From positions 1 through 48,699 of IMG/VR virus record IMGVR_UViG_3300022602_000152: a stretch of DNA of 48,699 bases; one strand, written 5' to 3'. This document shows, piece by piece, positions 29,729-38,885 of the stretch; the stretch's first letter is position 1; each line of letters starts with the position of its first letter. This DNA is from a virus. The translations under genes were made by a program, and so were the position numbers. The notes under the pieces were generated by a model that saw only the letters and a list, made by a program, of their open reading frames with translations, did no database searches and was not told where the DNA came from.

Positions 29729-32700
29729 TTATACTGGCATATAAGTTGGGAACATTGTAGCAGATGCCGTGCTGCTCCAAGTGTTTGCGTTCATGTAGAC
29801 AATACCGCCGCTCAGTGAAGTAGAGAAGTTTGCAAGAGCATTTGCACCTGTGTTTACTACTCCATAAATTTGGCTAGTTGGCGTTGTTCCGTCATGAACA
29901 ACAATTAATTCTGCCATACTATAACGGTTATTTGTGCCATCAGTTACCTTGATTACATACTTGGCACCACGGAAAGCACTAGCTGAGAAACTATCAATTG
30001 CGGTAGGAGTATTTTGAGTAAGAGCAATATTGCCCATAGTTGGTGCTTGACCACCATTGAAATAATTGCTACCAGTTGTTCCAGTGTTAGCAATATATCT
30101 TACGGTGTTGTTAACAATTGTAGATGCATTACCTGTGCCAGCGCCAGAATCACTTATGTTAATTGCACTAGTGCCAGCAGTAAGAGCAGTGACGGTTGTT
30201 GATGTAGTTATTACACGAGCATCAATAATATCGGTTGATAGCGGTGCTTCGGTAAATGTTAATGTTGTTCCACTTACACTATAAGCAGTTATAGGAATTT
30301 GAACAACACCGTTGATCATAACAAGTGTGGCATTAGTAGTTGAACTTTGAGTCAACGTAAATGCAGTCGTAGTTCCATCGCCAGTATAAGTGTTTTCACT
30401 GATTACAGTGAATGAACCAGCAGTAGTTGACCATTGAGAACCAGTCCAAAATTCAATTTGTGAAACCTGTGTGTTAAAACGCATCATACCAACAGTAGTA
30501 TTAGTTGGGCGCTGAGAAGTAGTACCAACTGGAATTATAATACTATCAGTAGAATTAACTTGGAATGATGCATTGCCAATGAATGAACCAATTGGTTGTT
30601 TTACGCCAACCTGCCCAGTTGAACCGTTGACAATTAATAGGTTACCATAATTTGCAGCAGTATTACCATTTACGATAACATTAGCAACAACACCATTATA
30701 GTTAATCCAAAGATTTCCATTTGTACCAGTATTCTTATAAAGATCGCTGCCACTTGCTGGATAAATGTTACTATTATACATATTTGGAGCAATAACAGAA
30801 CTTGCTGCTACAATATTTGCGCCACTATAAATGTTACCAGTAATACCAGTGCCACCACGAACTTGTAAGGCACCTGTTGATGTAGATGTTGAAGATGTAG
30901 TGCTACTAATAATAAAACTATTTGTATTTGCTCTCATACGAGCAAATTCATTTGCAGCGGTAGTACCAGCAAGAGAAAATACTATATCATTTAATGTTGT
31001 AGTAGAGAATACTAAATTACCACCACCAGTTGTTGTATTGCCAGCAACATAAAGGTAACCATCATTTGCTTGTGTTATACTAAATGCAGCTTGGTTATAT
31101 CCGCTGCTATTAATACCCATGTCAATATAGGTGTCATTATCGCTACCATTATTTGCAGTTGCTACATAATCAGTAGATGCTTGCGCACCAGCATTTGCAT
31201 TTTGACTGTTTATTTGAGCAAAGTTATTGACATTTGCACTAAATTGTGCTATAACATTTGATAGCTGTGTATATGAACTTAAACCAGCATACAATGCGTT
31301 CATGCCAGTGCCAGGTGCACCATAGAAGATACCACCTTGTGTATAAACATTTGCTGTTACAGCATTAAGGTTTCCAGTAACTGTTAAGTTACCACCAACT
31401 GTTAAGTTGCCATTTGTGCTTGCTGTTGTGAATACACCACTGTTAGGAGTATTAGCACCAATTGCACCAGTAAAGTAACCAATATGTTGTCCACCATTAG
31501 AAGTAGTAACACTTGTAGCAACAACAGTATTAGGAATATTTGCTCCCAATGCACCATTTAGATAACCGCTTATGTTACCATTTGAGTTACCAATGAAACT
31601 TCCTGCTGTTACTGCACCAGTTACTGTTAAGCTTGCGCCGCTAAATGTAGTTCCAGTATTGCCGATTGTGCCAGCATTAATTGTTGCTGCGTTTAATGTT
31701 CCATTAATGTTTGCATTAGTAAACACACCGCTATTTGCAACATTGGCACCAATAGCACCAGTAAGATAACCAACATATTGTCCACCGCCACTAGTAGTAA
31801 AACTTGCCGCTTGACTTGCACCAGTTAAAGTAGAACTTGCGCCAGTAAATGTAGCACCTGTATTACCAATAGTACCAGCATTAATTGTTGGCGCAGAGAT
31901 AGTTCCTTGTGAAACAATTGTGCTACTTGTTGTTAGCGTAGTAAATGCACCAGTTGCAGCAGTTGTAGAACCAATTGGAGTGTTTTGTATACTACCAGCA
32001 TATAAAGAACCAACAATGCCAGCACCACCAGCAACTTGTAAAGCGCCAGTAGTTGAACTACTTGAAGTTGTAGTATTTTGAACTAGTAATGCACCAAGTT
32101 TAAGAGTATCATATACAGTGTTGCTTCCAAATGTAACAACGTTTCCACTTGGTTCACCAGCGTTACTGAATAGATACCAATCATTATCAATATAATTTCT
32201 TACAAGACCAGTATGTTGGTAATTATTATTATTGCCACCAATAAAGTGACCATAGAAACCAATATCATAGTTGTATGTGCCAATGCCATAACTTTCAAGA
32301 TATAACAGTGGTTCTTGAATTGTTAGTATTGATTGTTGAACAGCTTGAAGATTGGCAACAATAAGATTACCTGCAATATAAGAATCACCGCCAGCATAGA
32401 AACCACCAGTAATTTGTAAGGCACCTTGGCCAGCAGCAGATGAGTTTGCAGTTCCAGTGATGGTTGCAGTTGATGCAGTCAATGCTGCACCAGTATTGCC
32501 GATTGTGCCAGCATTAATACTTGGAGCAGAAATAGTTCCTTGTGCAGTAATAGTGCTACTTGCAGATACTGTGGTAAAGATACCGCTGTTTGGAGTATTT
32601 GCGCCAATAGCACCAGTGTGATAACCAGTTAATTGTCCGCCATTTGTTGTGGTTACGGAAGTAGCAACAACAGTATTAGGAACATTGGCACCTAGCGCAC

Positions 32701-34240
32701 CATTTAAATAACCATTAATATTACCAGCAGATAAATTACCATGAATAGCATTAGTTGCAGTAATTGTAGTAAATGTTCCAATATTTGCAACATTAGCACC
32801 AATTACACCGTTAATATAGCCAATAACTTGACCAGCACTGTTAAGATTGCCAACTGTTGAATTACCAGTTAAAGTAGAACTTGCGCCAGTAAATGTCGCA
32901 CCTGTATTTCCAATAGCACTGGCATTTACAGTTGCAGCATTTAGCGTTCCGTTGACATTGGCTGTTGTAAAATAACCAACATTTGGAACATTCGCGCCGA
33001 TTGCGCCTTGCACATTACCAATAAATTGTCCAGCACTGCTATTAACAATAAAATTATCCGCAGAAGCATCATTATTGATGCTAGTTCTTCCGCTAATGGC
33101 ACCAATGCTAACAGCAGTTGCTGCTCCACCAATATTGAGGGTAGTAGCATTTGCATTAAAAAGAGATGCAGTTCCAGTATTGCTTGTATCAATAACTGGA
33201 TTTGTGCCATTTATTAACAATTGTGTACCATTTGGTAATGCTAATACAGGATTATTAATTGTTGCAGCACCAGTAGCCGCACCCATATTAAGAGAAGTTG
33301 CAGCGCCAGCAAAGTTCATTGTAGTCGCAACAGTATTATAAAGATTTTGTGTAGATTGACTACCGATTACTGTTGGGTTTGCAATATTTGCTGTTCCGCT
33401 TGTAGCACCAATATTAATTGTGGTTGCTGCACCAGCAAAGTTCACAGTAGTTGCAACAGTATTATATAAAGTGATGGTGGATGACGCACCACGAACAGTC
33501 GTTGGGTTTAATACTAATGCAGCACCAGAAGTAGAACCAATTGTAATAGAAGTTCCAGAAGCAAATGCAGATATTGTTGTTGCAGTTCCAAATAAGTTTG
33601 CACTAGATTGGTCAGTTGTAATATAACCGTTACCACGTAAGTTTACACCACTACCAACATTAAGAGCACCACTTATACCAGCACCACCAGTTACGACTAA
33701 CGCACCAGTTGTTGTTGTTGTAGATGCAGTTCCACTGTCTGCCCAGATATTTCCAGTTGCAGTAATAGTTCCACTAGTATTAAGAGTGGTTAAACTTGCA
33801 GTTCCAATAGTAGCATTATTAAGAGAAACGCCATATGCTTGTAAATTAGCAAATCCACTATTGTTAATTTGTCCATATGTAGTAGCAGAAGTAGATTCAG
33901 TGGTATATTGCAATTGAAATTGTTGGGCATTTTCTTCCCAAATCATAGCAACATTGTTTTGATTACCACGACCCATAACGAAACCAAGATCATATGTAGG
34001 AGTGCCGCTTTGGTTTCTGTTAATAGCTAATAGTGGGTCTGCAATAACAAGATTAGTCGTATCAACGGTAGTTGTTTGACCATTAACCGTGAGATTGCCA
34101 ATAGTCATATTGCCAGTATAGGTAAAATTATCCGCTAATAAACCACCAACAATTGTTTTTGTTGTAATTTTATATTGTGCATTAATGTCACTGTTGTAAA
34201 CTTGGTTATTGCGAATTCTCGTTAATGCATTCGTCGCCAT
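29729..34240 (-). CDS. Giant tail fibre protein (1503 aa)
   Basis: This is the largest ORF of the window. The N-terminus is MATNALTRIRNNQVYNSDI. It is a mosaic of every module in the block: IGNLTVNGQTT, TTTGALVVTGGAGISGAL, NAGTIGNTGATFTGASS, GQLTGYHTGAIGANTPNSG, HTGLVRNYIDNDWYLFSN, GYNQAAFSITQANDGYLYV, ARMRANTNSFII, and a TYTGDGTTTAFTLTQ / VMINGVVQIPI loop shared with the 760-aa protein. The composition is Thr/Gly/Asn/Ala-rich, as in trimeric fibre shafts. A late variant (CCTAAATA) lies 19 nt upstream. The many internal repeats make it a likely hotspot for recombination. Confidence 0.75.
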   Translation of the reverse strand: MATNALTRIRNNQVYNSDINAQYKITTKTIVGGLLADNFTYTGNMTIGNLTVNGQTTTVDTTNLVIADPLLAINRNQSGTPTYDLGFVMGRGNQNNVAMIWEENAQQFQLQYTTESTSATTYGQINNSGFANLQAYGVSLNNATIGTASLTTLNTSGTITATGNIWADSGTASTTTTTGALVVTGGAGISGALNVGSGVNLRGNGYITTDQSSANLFGTATTISAFASGTSITIGSTSGAALVLNPTTVRGASSTITLYNTVATTVNFAGAATTINIGATSGTANIANPTVIGSQSTQNLYNTVATTMNFAGAATSLNMGAATGAATINNPVLALPNGTQLLINGTNPVIDTSNTGTASLFNANATTLNIGGAATAVSIGAISGRTSINNDASADNFIVNSSAGQFIGNVQGAIGANVPNVGYFTTANVNGTLNAATVNASAIGNTGATFTGASSTLTGNSTVGNLNSAGQVIGYINGVIGANVANIGTFTTITATNAIHGNLSAGNINGYLNGALGANVPNTVVATSVTTTNGGQLTGYHTGAIGANTPNSGIFTTVSASSTITAQGTISAPSINAGTIGNTGAALTASTATITGTANSSAAGQGALQITGGFYAGGDSYIAGNLIVANLQAVQQSILTIQEPLLYLESYGIGTYNYDIGFYGHFIGGNNNNYQHTGLVRNYIDNDWYLFSNAGEPSGNVVTFGSNTVYDTLKLGALLVQNTTTSSSSTTGALQVAGGAGIVGSLYAGSIQNTPIGSTTAATGAFTTLTTSSTIVSQGTISAPTINAGTIGNTGATFTGASSTLTGASQAASFTTSGGGQYVGYLTGAIGANVANSGVFTNANINGTLNAATINAGTIGNTGTTFSGASLTVTGAVTAGSFIGNSNGNISGYLNGALGANIPNTVVATSVTTSNGGQHIGYFTGAIGANTPNSGVFTTASTNGNLTVGGNLTVTGNLNAVTANVYTQGGIFYGAPGTGMNALYAGLSSYTQLSNVIAQFSANVNNFAQINSQNANAGAQASTDYVATANNGSDNDTYIDMGINSSGYNQAAFSITQANDGYLYVAGNTTTGGGNLVFSTTTLNDIVFSLAGTTAANEFARMRANTNSFIISSTTSSTSTSTGALQVRGGTGITGNIYSGANIVAASSVIAPNMYNSNIYPASGSDLYKNTGTNGNLWINYNGVVANVIVNGNTAANYGNLLIVNGSTGQVGVKQPIGSFIGNASFQVNSTDSIIIPVGTTSQRPTNTTVGMMRFNTQVSQIEFWTGSQWSTTAGSFTVISENTYTGDGTTTAFTLTQSSTTNATLVMINGVVQIPITAYSVSGTTLTFTEAPLSTDIIDARVITTSTTVTALTAGTSAINISDSGAGTGNASTIVNNTVRYIANTGTTGSNYFNGGQAPTMGNIALTQNTPTAIDSFSASAFRGAKYVIKVTDGTNNRYSMAELIVVHDGTTPTSQIYGVVNTGANALANFSTSLSGGIVYMNANTWSSTASATMFPTYMPV

Positions 34241-34259
34241 CTATAAACTCCCACACTGA

Positions 34260-34267
34260 TATTTAGG
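34260..34267 (-). promoter_or_regulatory. Late-promoter variant
   Basis: CCTAAATA on the minus strand, 19 nt before the ATG at 34240. Confidence 0.45.
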
Positions 34268-34281
34268 GGCAGTTTAGATTT

Positions 34282-34824
34282 TTAAGTTACATAGAAACTT
34301 GCCAACTTACAATTTGTTGATGGAGTAATAGTTACTTCATTATAAACACATGCAAATGGCTTTAATGCTACATTATCATTGCCATTAACATTCAAATCAA
34401 TATTACTGACATATAATCTGCCTCGTTGTAAAGTAAATGGTTGATTTGCAACTAAATCAAATTGTTCATCATTCATTGTGTTTATATTTTCATTTAGTGG
34501 CAAAATACAATAGTATGCACTATTTTCAACCAATGCAGTTAATTTAATAGCATCACTTGGTTGATGTTTGAATGGATAAACCATTAAATCAGTTAAAATA
34601 TCATCTTCTGTATGTAGATTATATAAACCTAATACACTTCCACCAGCCATCCAATCAATTTTAAAAGAACCATTAGTTACAATATGGCGACGATTATAAA
34701 GATGTGGACTAAATCCACCATTAGTGATAGCATGAACTAAATCATCACCAACTTCTGTATAGGTTGCTTTTGCATATTGTAATTTAATTTCTTTTATAAA
34801 AACTTTTTCAGACATGTTTATCAT
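34282..34824 (-). CDS. Tail-associated hypothetical protein (177-180 aa)
   Basis: The frame opens with an ATG that overlaps the stop of the 106-aa gene (ATGA). A second ATG three codons on (MSEKVFIKEIKL) is equally likely. The protein is beta-rich, with HIVTNGSFKIDWMAGGSVLGLY and LYVSNIDLNVNG. It is not repetitive, unlike the fibres around it. No family is recognised. Its place between fibre genes suggests a fibre connector or chaperone. Confidence 0.7.
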   Translation of the reverse strand: MINMSEKVFIKEIKLQYAKATYTEVGDDLVHAITNGGFSPHLYNRRHIVTNGSFKIDWMAGGSVLGLYNLHTEDDILTDLMVYPFKHQPSDAIKLTALVENSAYYCILPLNENINTMNDEQFDLVANQPFTLQRGRLYVSNIDLNVNGNDNVALKPFACVYNEVTITPSTNCKLASFYVT

Positions 34825-35141
34825 GTGATAACAATATCCTTTGGCAACAGATCAGCAATTTGATAATTATAAACTTTACCTACCACATCTTTTGCTGCAC
34901 CTACTATATCAGCATTATTTTTACTTTGTTCTGCTAACCATTTTTGATGAGCAATTTGCGCACCTTGCTTGGTGATTTGAATCAAGGTATCTTCCATATC
35001 GCTTGGATTGTAGTTAGCAATCTCAAAGCTATATCTTTCACTTTCATCAACACTCATCTCGCTTGCGTCAGTTGCAAAACTAACGATTAAACTATGTGTA
35101 TCTTCATCATATTCATGAACTTTTACAGTTAATGTATCCAT
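34821..35141 (-). CDS. Tail-associated hypothetical protein (106 aa)
   Basis: This 106-aa acidic protein begins MDTLTVKVHEYDEDTHSLIVSFATD, a beta hairpin start. It continues with SFEIANYNPSDMEDTLIQITKQGAQIAHQKWLAEQ, an amphipathic helix. I associate this arrangement with small conserved tail or fibre-assembly proteins of marine T4-like phages, without a known role. It starts nine bases after the stop of the glycine-rich adhesin gene and is coupled by ATGA to the following gene. Confidence 0.7.
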   Translation of the reverse strand: MDTLTVKVHEYDEDTHSLIVSFATDASEMSVDESERYSFEIANYNPSDMEDTLIQITKQGAQIAHQKWLAEQSKNNADIVGAAKDVVGKVYNYQIADLLPKDIVIT

Positions 35142-35150
35142 TTTAATTCC

Positions 35151-35984
35151 TTATAAACTTCCGCCTAATCGGGTTCCAGTCACTATCCAGTTAGCATAAC
35201 TTGAACCTACTATATAGTTACCTGCTGCGCCGCCTGCTCTACCATTACTACTAGTGCCACCAGCCAATCCAGGTCCACCACCAGTTGCTGCACCAGCACC
35301 ACCAGCAGTTCTTGTTCCACTGCTACCACTGCTGTCACCACTACCGCCGCTGCCTGGATTATAACCAGCACCGCCGCCGCCGCCGTTACCGTTATAACTA
35401 TGTCCGCCGCCAAGACAACTTCCATATGTTGAGCCACCATCGCTGGCACCACCGCCACCGCCGCCGCCAGCAATAGTTCCATTGTTTGTTATATTAGTAG
35501 CATATGTTAAAGTTAATGCATTTCCGCCAGCAGCGCCTGCATTGCCTGCTCCACCAGTTCCATTTCCACCGTTACCGCCGCAACCAATAATTACACCATT
35601 GTTGATAATATTAATAGTATCGCCAGTTGTAAAACCAGTTACAGTAAGAGAATACGTTCCAGTAGATGTGCTACCCACATATATTCCGCTGTTAATTGTT
35701 AAATTAATCGTCGTAAAACCAGCAACATAAGTTGGGCTAACACTACCATTTGAAGGATTTAAAACATAGTTTTGTGTGTCGCTACTAATGGTTATATTAA
35801 TGATAATACCATTTTGAGTGCCATAAAAATCACTCATGTGTAGTGTATTGGTACTAAAATTACCTAGAGTAGAAGTGCTTGGTTTATAAAATTTAACACC
35901 ATGATAAGGCGCAAAGTCACGACCTTTACTAAATTCACCATTGATATTGTTTAAACTTATATGTCCAGTGGTTTGAAGGGTCAT
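35151..35984 (-). CDS. Glycine-rich tail adhesin with DFYG N-terminal module (277 aa)
   Basis: The N-terminal 55 residues, GHISLNNINGEFSKG ... YHGVKFYKP ... TLHMSDFYG, form a short attachment module shared with the 204-aa protein upstream (MSDFFG). A beta domain follows, with SGIYVGSTSTGTYSLTVTG. From residue 133 a glycine-rich pack takes over (GCGGNGGNGTGGAGNAGAAGG, GGGGGGGASDGG). This is the architecture of a receptor-binding fibre tip. A late promoter lies 22 nt upstream. Confidence 0.75.
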   Translation of the reverse strand: MTLQTTGHISLNNINGEFSKGRDFAPYHGVKFYKPSTSTLGNFSTNTLHMSDFYGTQNGIIINITISSDTQNYVLNPSNGSVSPTYVAGFTTINLTINSGIYVGSTSTGTYSLTVTGFTTGDTINIINNGVIIGCGGNGGNGTGGAGNAGAAGGNALTLTYATNITNNGTIAGGGGGGGASDGGSTYGSCLGGGHSYNGNGGGGGAGYNPGSGGSGDSSGSSGTRTAGGAGAATGGGPGLAGGTSSNGRAGGAAGNYIVGSSYANWIVTGTRLGGSL

Positions 35985-36006
35985 TATACTTTACCTGATT
36001 GTAAAA

Positions 36007-36014
36007 TATTTATG
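36007..36014 (-). promoter_or_regulatory. T4-type late promoter
   Basis: CATAAATA on the minus strand, 22 nt before the ATG at 35984. It overlaps the end of the upstream ORF. Confidence 0.65.
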
Positions 36015-36369
36015 CCCATGTAATTTTAATACCGCCACTGGCACCAGAAGTTGCTCCGCCAATGCCAGCAGCACCTAGTGTATAATTTAGCGAATAACCA
36101 TTGGGAATTTGTCCACCGTTGTAGATAATTTCTACATATGCACCACTGCCGCCGCTTCCACCAGTTGCACTGCCATAAGAAGTGCTAGCAGAGGCTCCGC
36201 CACCACCATAACCAACATTAGCATTATTTGCGCTATTATTTTGTGCAGTAGAACCAGTTACACCACTATTACCATTCAAAAATACAAACGTTTGTGGATT
36301 TACAATGCTTGGACTAGGATTTGCATTTATTGTTCCGCCACTTCCGCCGCCACCGTTTGACATAATCAT
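36010..36369 (-). CDS. Glycine-rich adhesin, C-terminal half as a separate ORF (119 aa)
   Basis: It starts MIMSNGGGGSGGTINANPS and ends GGATSGASGGIKITWA, the typical last strand of a glycine-rich fibre domain. It has no attachment module of its own. It overlaps the stop of the 204-aa ORF by four bases (ATGA), with AGAGGAG just before the ATG. The two ORFs together make one full adhesin of the 35151 type, so they are either two chains of one tip, joined by a frameshift, or a gene split by mutation. Confidence 0.65.
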   Translation of the reverse strand: MIMSNGGGGSGGTINANPSPSIVNPQTFVFLNGNSGVTGSTAQNNSANNANVGYGGGGASASTSYGSATGGSGGSGAYVEIIYNGGQIPNGYSLNYTLGAAGIGGATSGASGGIKITWA

Positions 36370-36980
36370 TCTCCTCTCTGCGTTAAACCGTAATTTCCAT
36401 TGAAAGAAGGGCTTGTTTGGGTTTCTGGTGTTGATGGAGAAGTTCCTTGTGGTAAACCAGAGAATGTTGCGTTAGGATTTGCAGGAAAACCAATATAATT
36501 TGTATTTGCAGCAGTCCAAGTTTGTGGATCAAGTGTTTGTTGACCGCCATGTCCACTTACAGTAACATCAACTGGTGGAGGAGGAACAGGAATATTACCA
36601 GCACCACCACCGCTACCGCCACCAGCAGTTACACCTAAAATGTTACTATCGCCACCATTACCACCGTTGCCACCATTGCCACCGCCACCGCTTCCACCTG
36701 CTCCCCATATTTCTATCTTAATATAGTTGCGATAAAGTGGAATAGTAAAACTGCCGCTGCCAGCAACGTTAGCAAAATATGTGCCCGCAGTTGCAGGATC
36801 AGTTCCTTGTTTACCAAAGAAATCACTCATTTTTATAGTAGATGTGCTAAACAGTCCAGTGGTTAAATTAGCGGGATAATACCAACGAACGCCTTTGTAA
36901 AGATTAATATCTTCACCAAGACCAAAAGCTGCATTGATCATAGTAGTATTGATTGGTCCGCTATTTGGAACAAAGGTCAT
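36366..36980 (-). CDS. Glycine-rich adhesin, N-terminal half (204 aa)
   Basis: The N-terminus has the fibre attachment module GPINTTMINAAFGLGEDINLYKGVRWYYP ... STIKMSDFFG. FANVAGSGSFTIPLYRNYIKIEIWGAGGSGGGG then opens a glycine-rich domain that is not closed before the stop (LTQRGE). The closing strand lies in the next ORF. Its start follows the stop of the S74 gene by four bases, so it is in the same transcript. Confidence 0.7.
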   Translation of the reverse strand: MTFVPNSGPINTTMINAAFGLGEDINLYKGVRWYYPANLTTGLFSTSTIKMSDFFGKQGTDPATAGTYFANVAGSGSFTIPLYRNYIKIEIWGAGGSGGGGNGGNGGNGGDSNILGVTAGGGSGGGAGNIPVPPPPVDVTVSGHGGQQTLDPQTWTAANTNYIGFPANPNATFSGLPQGTSPSTPETQTSPSFNGNYGLTQRGE

Positions 36981-36984
36981 TTAA

Positions 36985-38841
36985 TTATCCCTTTGCTTTT
37001 AATGCTTCCACTTCTGCACTCAATTCCTTAATTGCCTGAATCAATAGAGGAATAATCTTATCATACTGAACTGTCAAATAATTTTCACCGCTCTTACTTT
37101 GACCATTTTCATCCAAGTCAAATGGAGCAGCTTTAATAACTTGTGGCAGAACAGCTTGAATTTCTTGAGCAAGAACACCAACATGCTCATTGTCATCGCC
37201 AATACCAAGTGCAGCCGCAACTTCATTAGTATGATAAGTTACGCCGTTAATAGCATTAACTTTTTGTAGCGCATTAGGAATAGGAGCAATATCTGTTTTA
37301 AGTCTGCGATCTGAATAGAAAGCTACGATATCTTGTGTAGCAGTAATGCCACCAGTAACCGCAAGGTTAGCACTATTATATGTAACGCCAGTGTTACCAG
37401 AAAGGTTTGTAGCACTTGTATAAATTGCAAGCTGACCAGCAGTTGCTCCACCACTAACTGGAGTTGGAATTGTATACCAACTTAAATTTGAACTTCCGTC
37501 AGTTGTTAGAACTTGTCCGCTTGAACCACCCGCAATTTGAACATTGCCAACATCGCCCATAATAACTTTATAAGTGCTTGTTGGATTAAATGTAACAGTT
37601 CCACCAGTAAAACCAGCAGAACCACTAACAGCAAGTGATGTAAGTGTTCCAACTGTTGTAATATTTGTTTGTGAATTGCTACTACTATTAAGTGTTCCAT
37701 AAAGAATAGCGCCAGCATTACCAATAGTGCCAGCATTTACATAATTTGCATAAACATTTCCGTTATTAGCACTTCCATTGGCAATTAGGTTACCAACATA
37801 AACATTGCCAGTAAATGCGTTAGTTGGTCCTCCGACAATAATATCGCCACCAATACCAACGCCACCAACTACTTGAAGAGCACCGCTTGTTGTATTGTAA
37901 GCAGACTGTGAACCGCTGATAATAGTAGTTTCATTGCTTGTCGTAACATCAAGATTACCAAGAACAAATAAGTTACCATTGATTTGAACATCTGCGTTTG
38001 CAAGAATATCGAGTGCATCTGTTACCGCATTACTACCATTGCGAGTGCGAAGACGAATAATGCCATTTGGAGTTGTGTTTTCTATACGAACTTCGTTACC
38101 AGATATATTAAAAGAACCATATCCACTTGAACCGACAGTGATACCACTGTTATTTGTAACACTTAAAATACCACTGGTAGAAGTATTTTGGTCGCTTCGC
38201 ATGAATGAACTGCCGCTAACTCCATTAAGTGCAGCACTATCGCTTGCCTGACCCCAAAATTTGTTATTACTAACATATGCAGTAGAAGCAATATTAAAAC
38301 CTGGATTGATAGTACTGAAACCTGGAATAGTTGTTGCTGGCGTAAATGTTGCATCCTTGCTTAGGATGGCATAACGAATATTATTGATCTGCATTGAAAT
38401 AATACTGTGAGTATTAGTGCCATCAGAGATATTTTCACTTACTACCTGACCAGCGCCACCAAGAGGACCAACAACAACCCAACCTGTTCCACTATAAACT
38501 TCAAGTTGTTGATTTGCGGTATTCCACCATAAGTCACCTTGAACTGCACCAGTTGGAGGCGTTGCACTGCTTGTAGCACTTGCAATATTTTTAAATACAG
38601 CACCATTATAAACCTGTAAACCACCTTTTGTGGTGTTGTACCAAATTTGACCAACGATTGGATTAGTTGGTTGACTACCATTTGCAAAGTTTTCCAACAT
38701 GTTAAGGAAGTTCTGGTCTAAGTATTGACCATAGTTTGCGGTATTCTTACCAACAAGTGCTATGCTTGTGCTTGTATCGACTGTTCCATCGGCAATAACG
38801 ATAGAATTAGCACCATTTGCGTGTGTAATGGTATATGACAT
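36985..38841 (-). CDS. Tail fibre with C-terminal peptidase S74 chaperone (618 aa)
   Basis: The shaft has NMLENFANGSQPTNPIVGQIWYNTTKGGLQVYNG and linker repeats. The last 109 residues are an intramolecular chaperone of the endosialidase/peptidase S74 class: SDRRLKTDI with the catalytic Ser510 and Lys515 five residues apart, then HVGVLAQEIQAVLPQVI and YLTVQYDKIIPLLIQAIKEL. This domain drives trimer folding and then cuts itself off before the Ser. The C-terminal helix is a coiled coil. A late promoter lies 20 nt upstream with a GGAG ribosome-binding site. Confidence 0.9.
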   Translation of the reverse strand: MSYTITHANGANSIVIADGTVDTSTSIALVGKNTANYGQYLDQNFLNMLENFANGSQPTNPIVGQIWYNTTKGGLQVYNGAVFKNIASATSSATPPTGAVQGDLWWNTANQQLEVYSGTGWVVVGPLGGAGQVVSENISDGTNTHSIISMQINNIRYAILSKDATFTPATTIPGFSTINPGFNIASTAYVSNNKFWGQASDSAALNGVSGSSFMRSDQNTSTSGILSVTNNSGITVGSSGYGSFNISGNEVRIENTTPNGIIRLRTRNGSNAVTDALDILANADVQINGNLFVLGNLDVTTSNETTIISGSQSAYNTTSGALQVVGGVGIGGDIIVGGPTNAFTGNVYVGNLIANGSANNGNVYANYVNAGTIGNAGAILYGTLNSSSNSQTNITTVGTLTSLAVSGSAGFTGGTVTFNPTSTYKVIMGDVGNVQIAGGSSGQVLTTDGSSNLSWYTIPTPVSGGATAGQLAIYTSATNLSGNTGVTYNSANLAVTGGITATQDIVAFYSDRRLKTDIAPIPNALQKVNAINGVTYHTNEVAAALGIGDDNEHVGVLAQEIQAVLPQVIKAAPFDLDENGQSKSGENYLTVQYDKIIPLLIQAIKELSAEVEALKAKG

Positions 38842-38861
38842 AAATGCGGCTCCGTTAGGAA

Positions 38862-38869
38862 TATTTATG
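38862..38869 (-). promoter_or_regulatory. T4-type late promoter
   Basis: CATAAATA on the minus strand, 20 nt before the ATG at 38841. Confidence 0.65.
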
Positions 38870-38885
38870 CAGTATTAACCAGATA

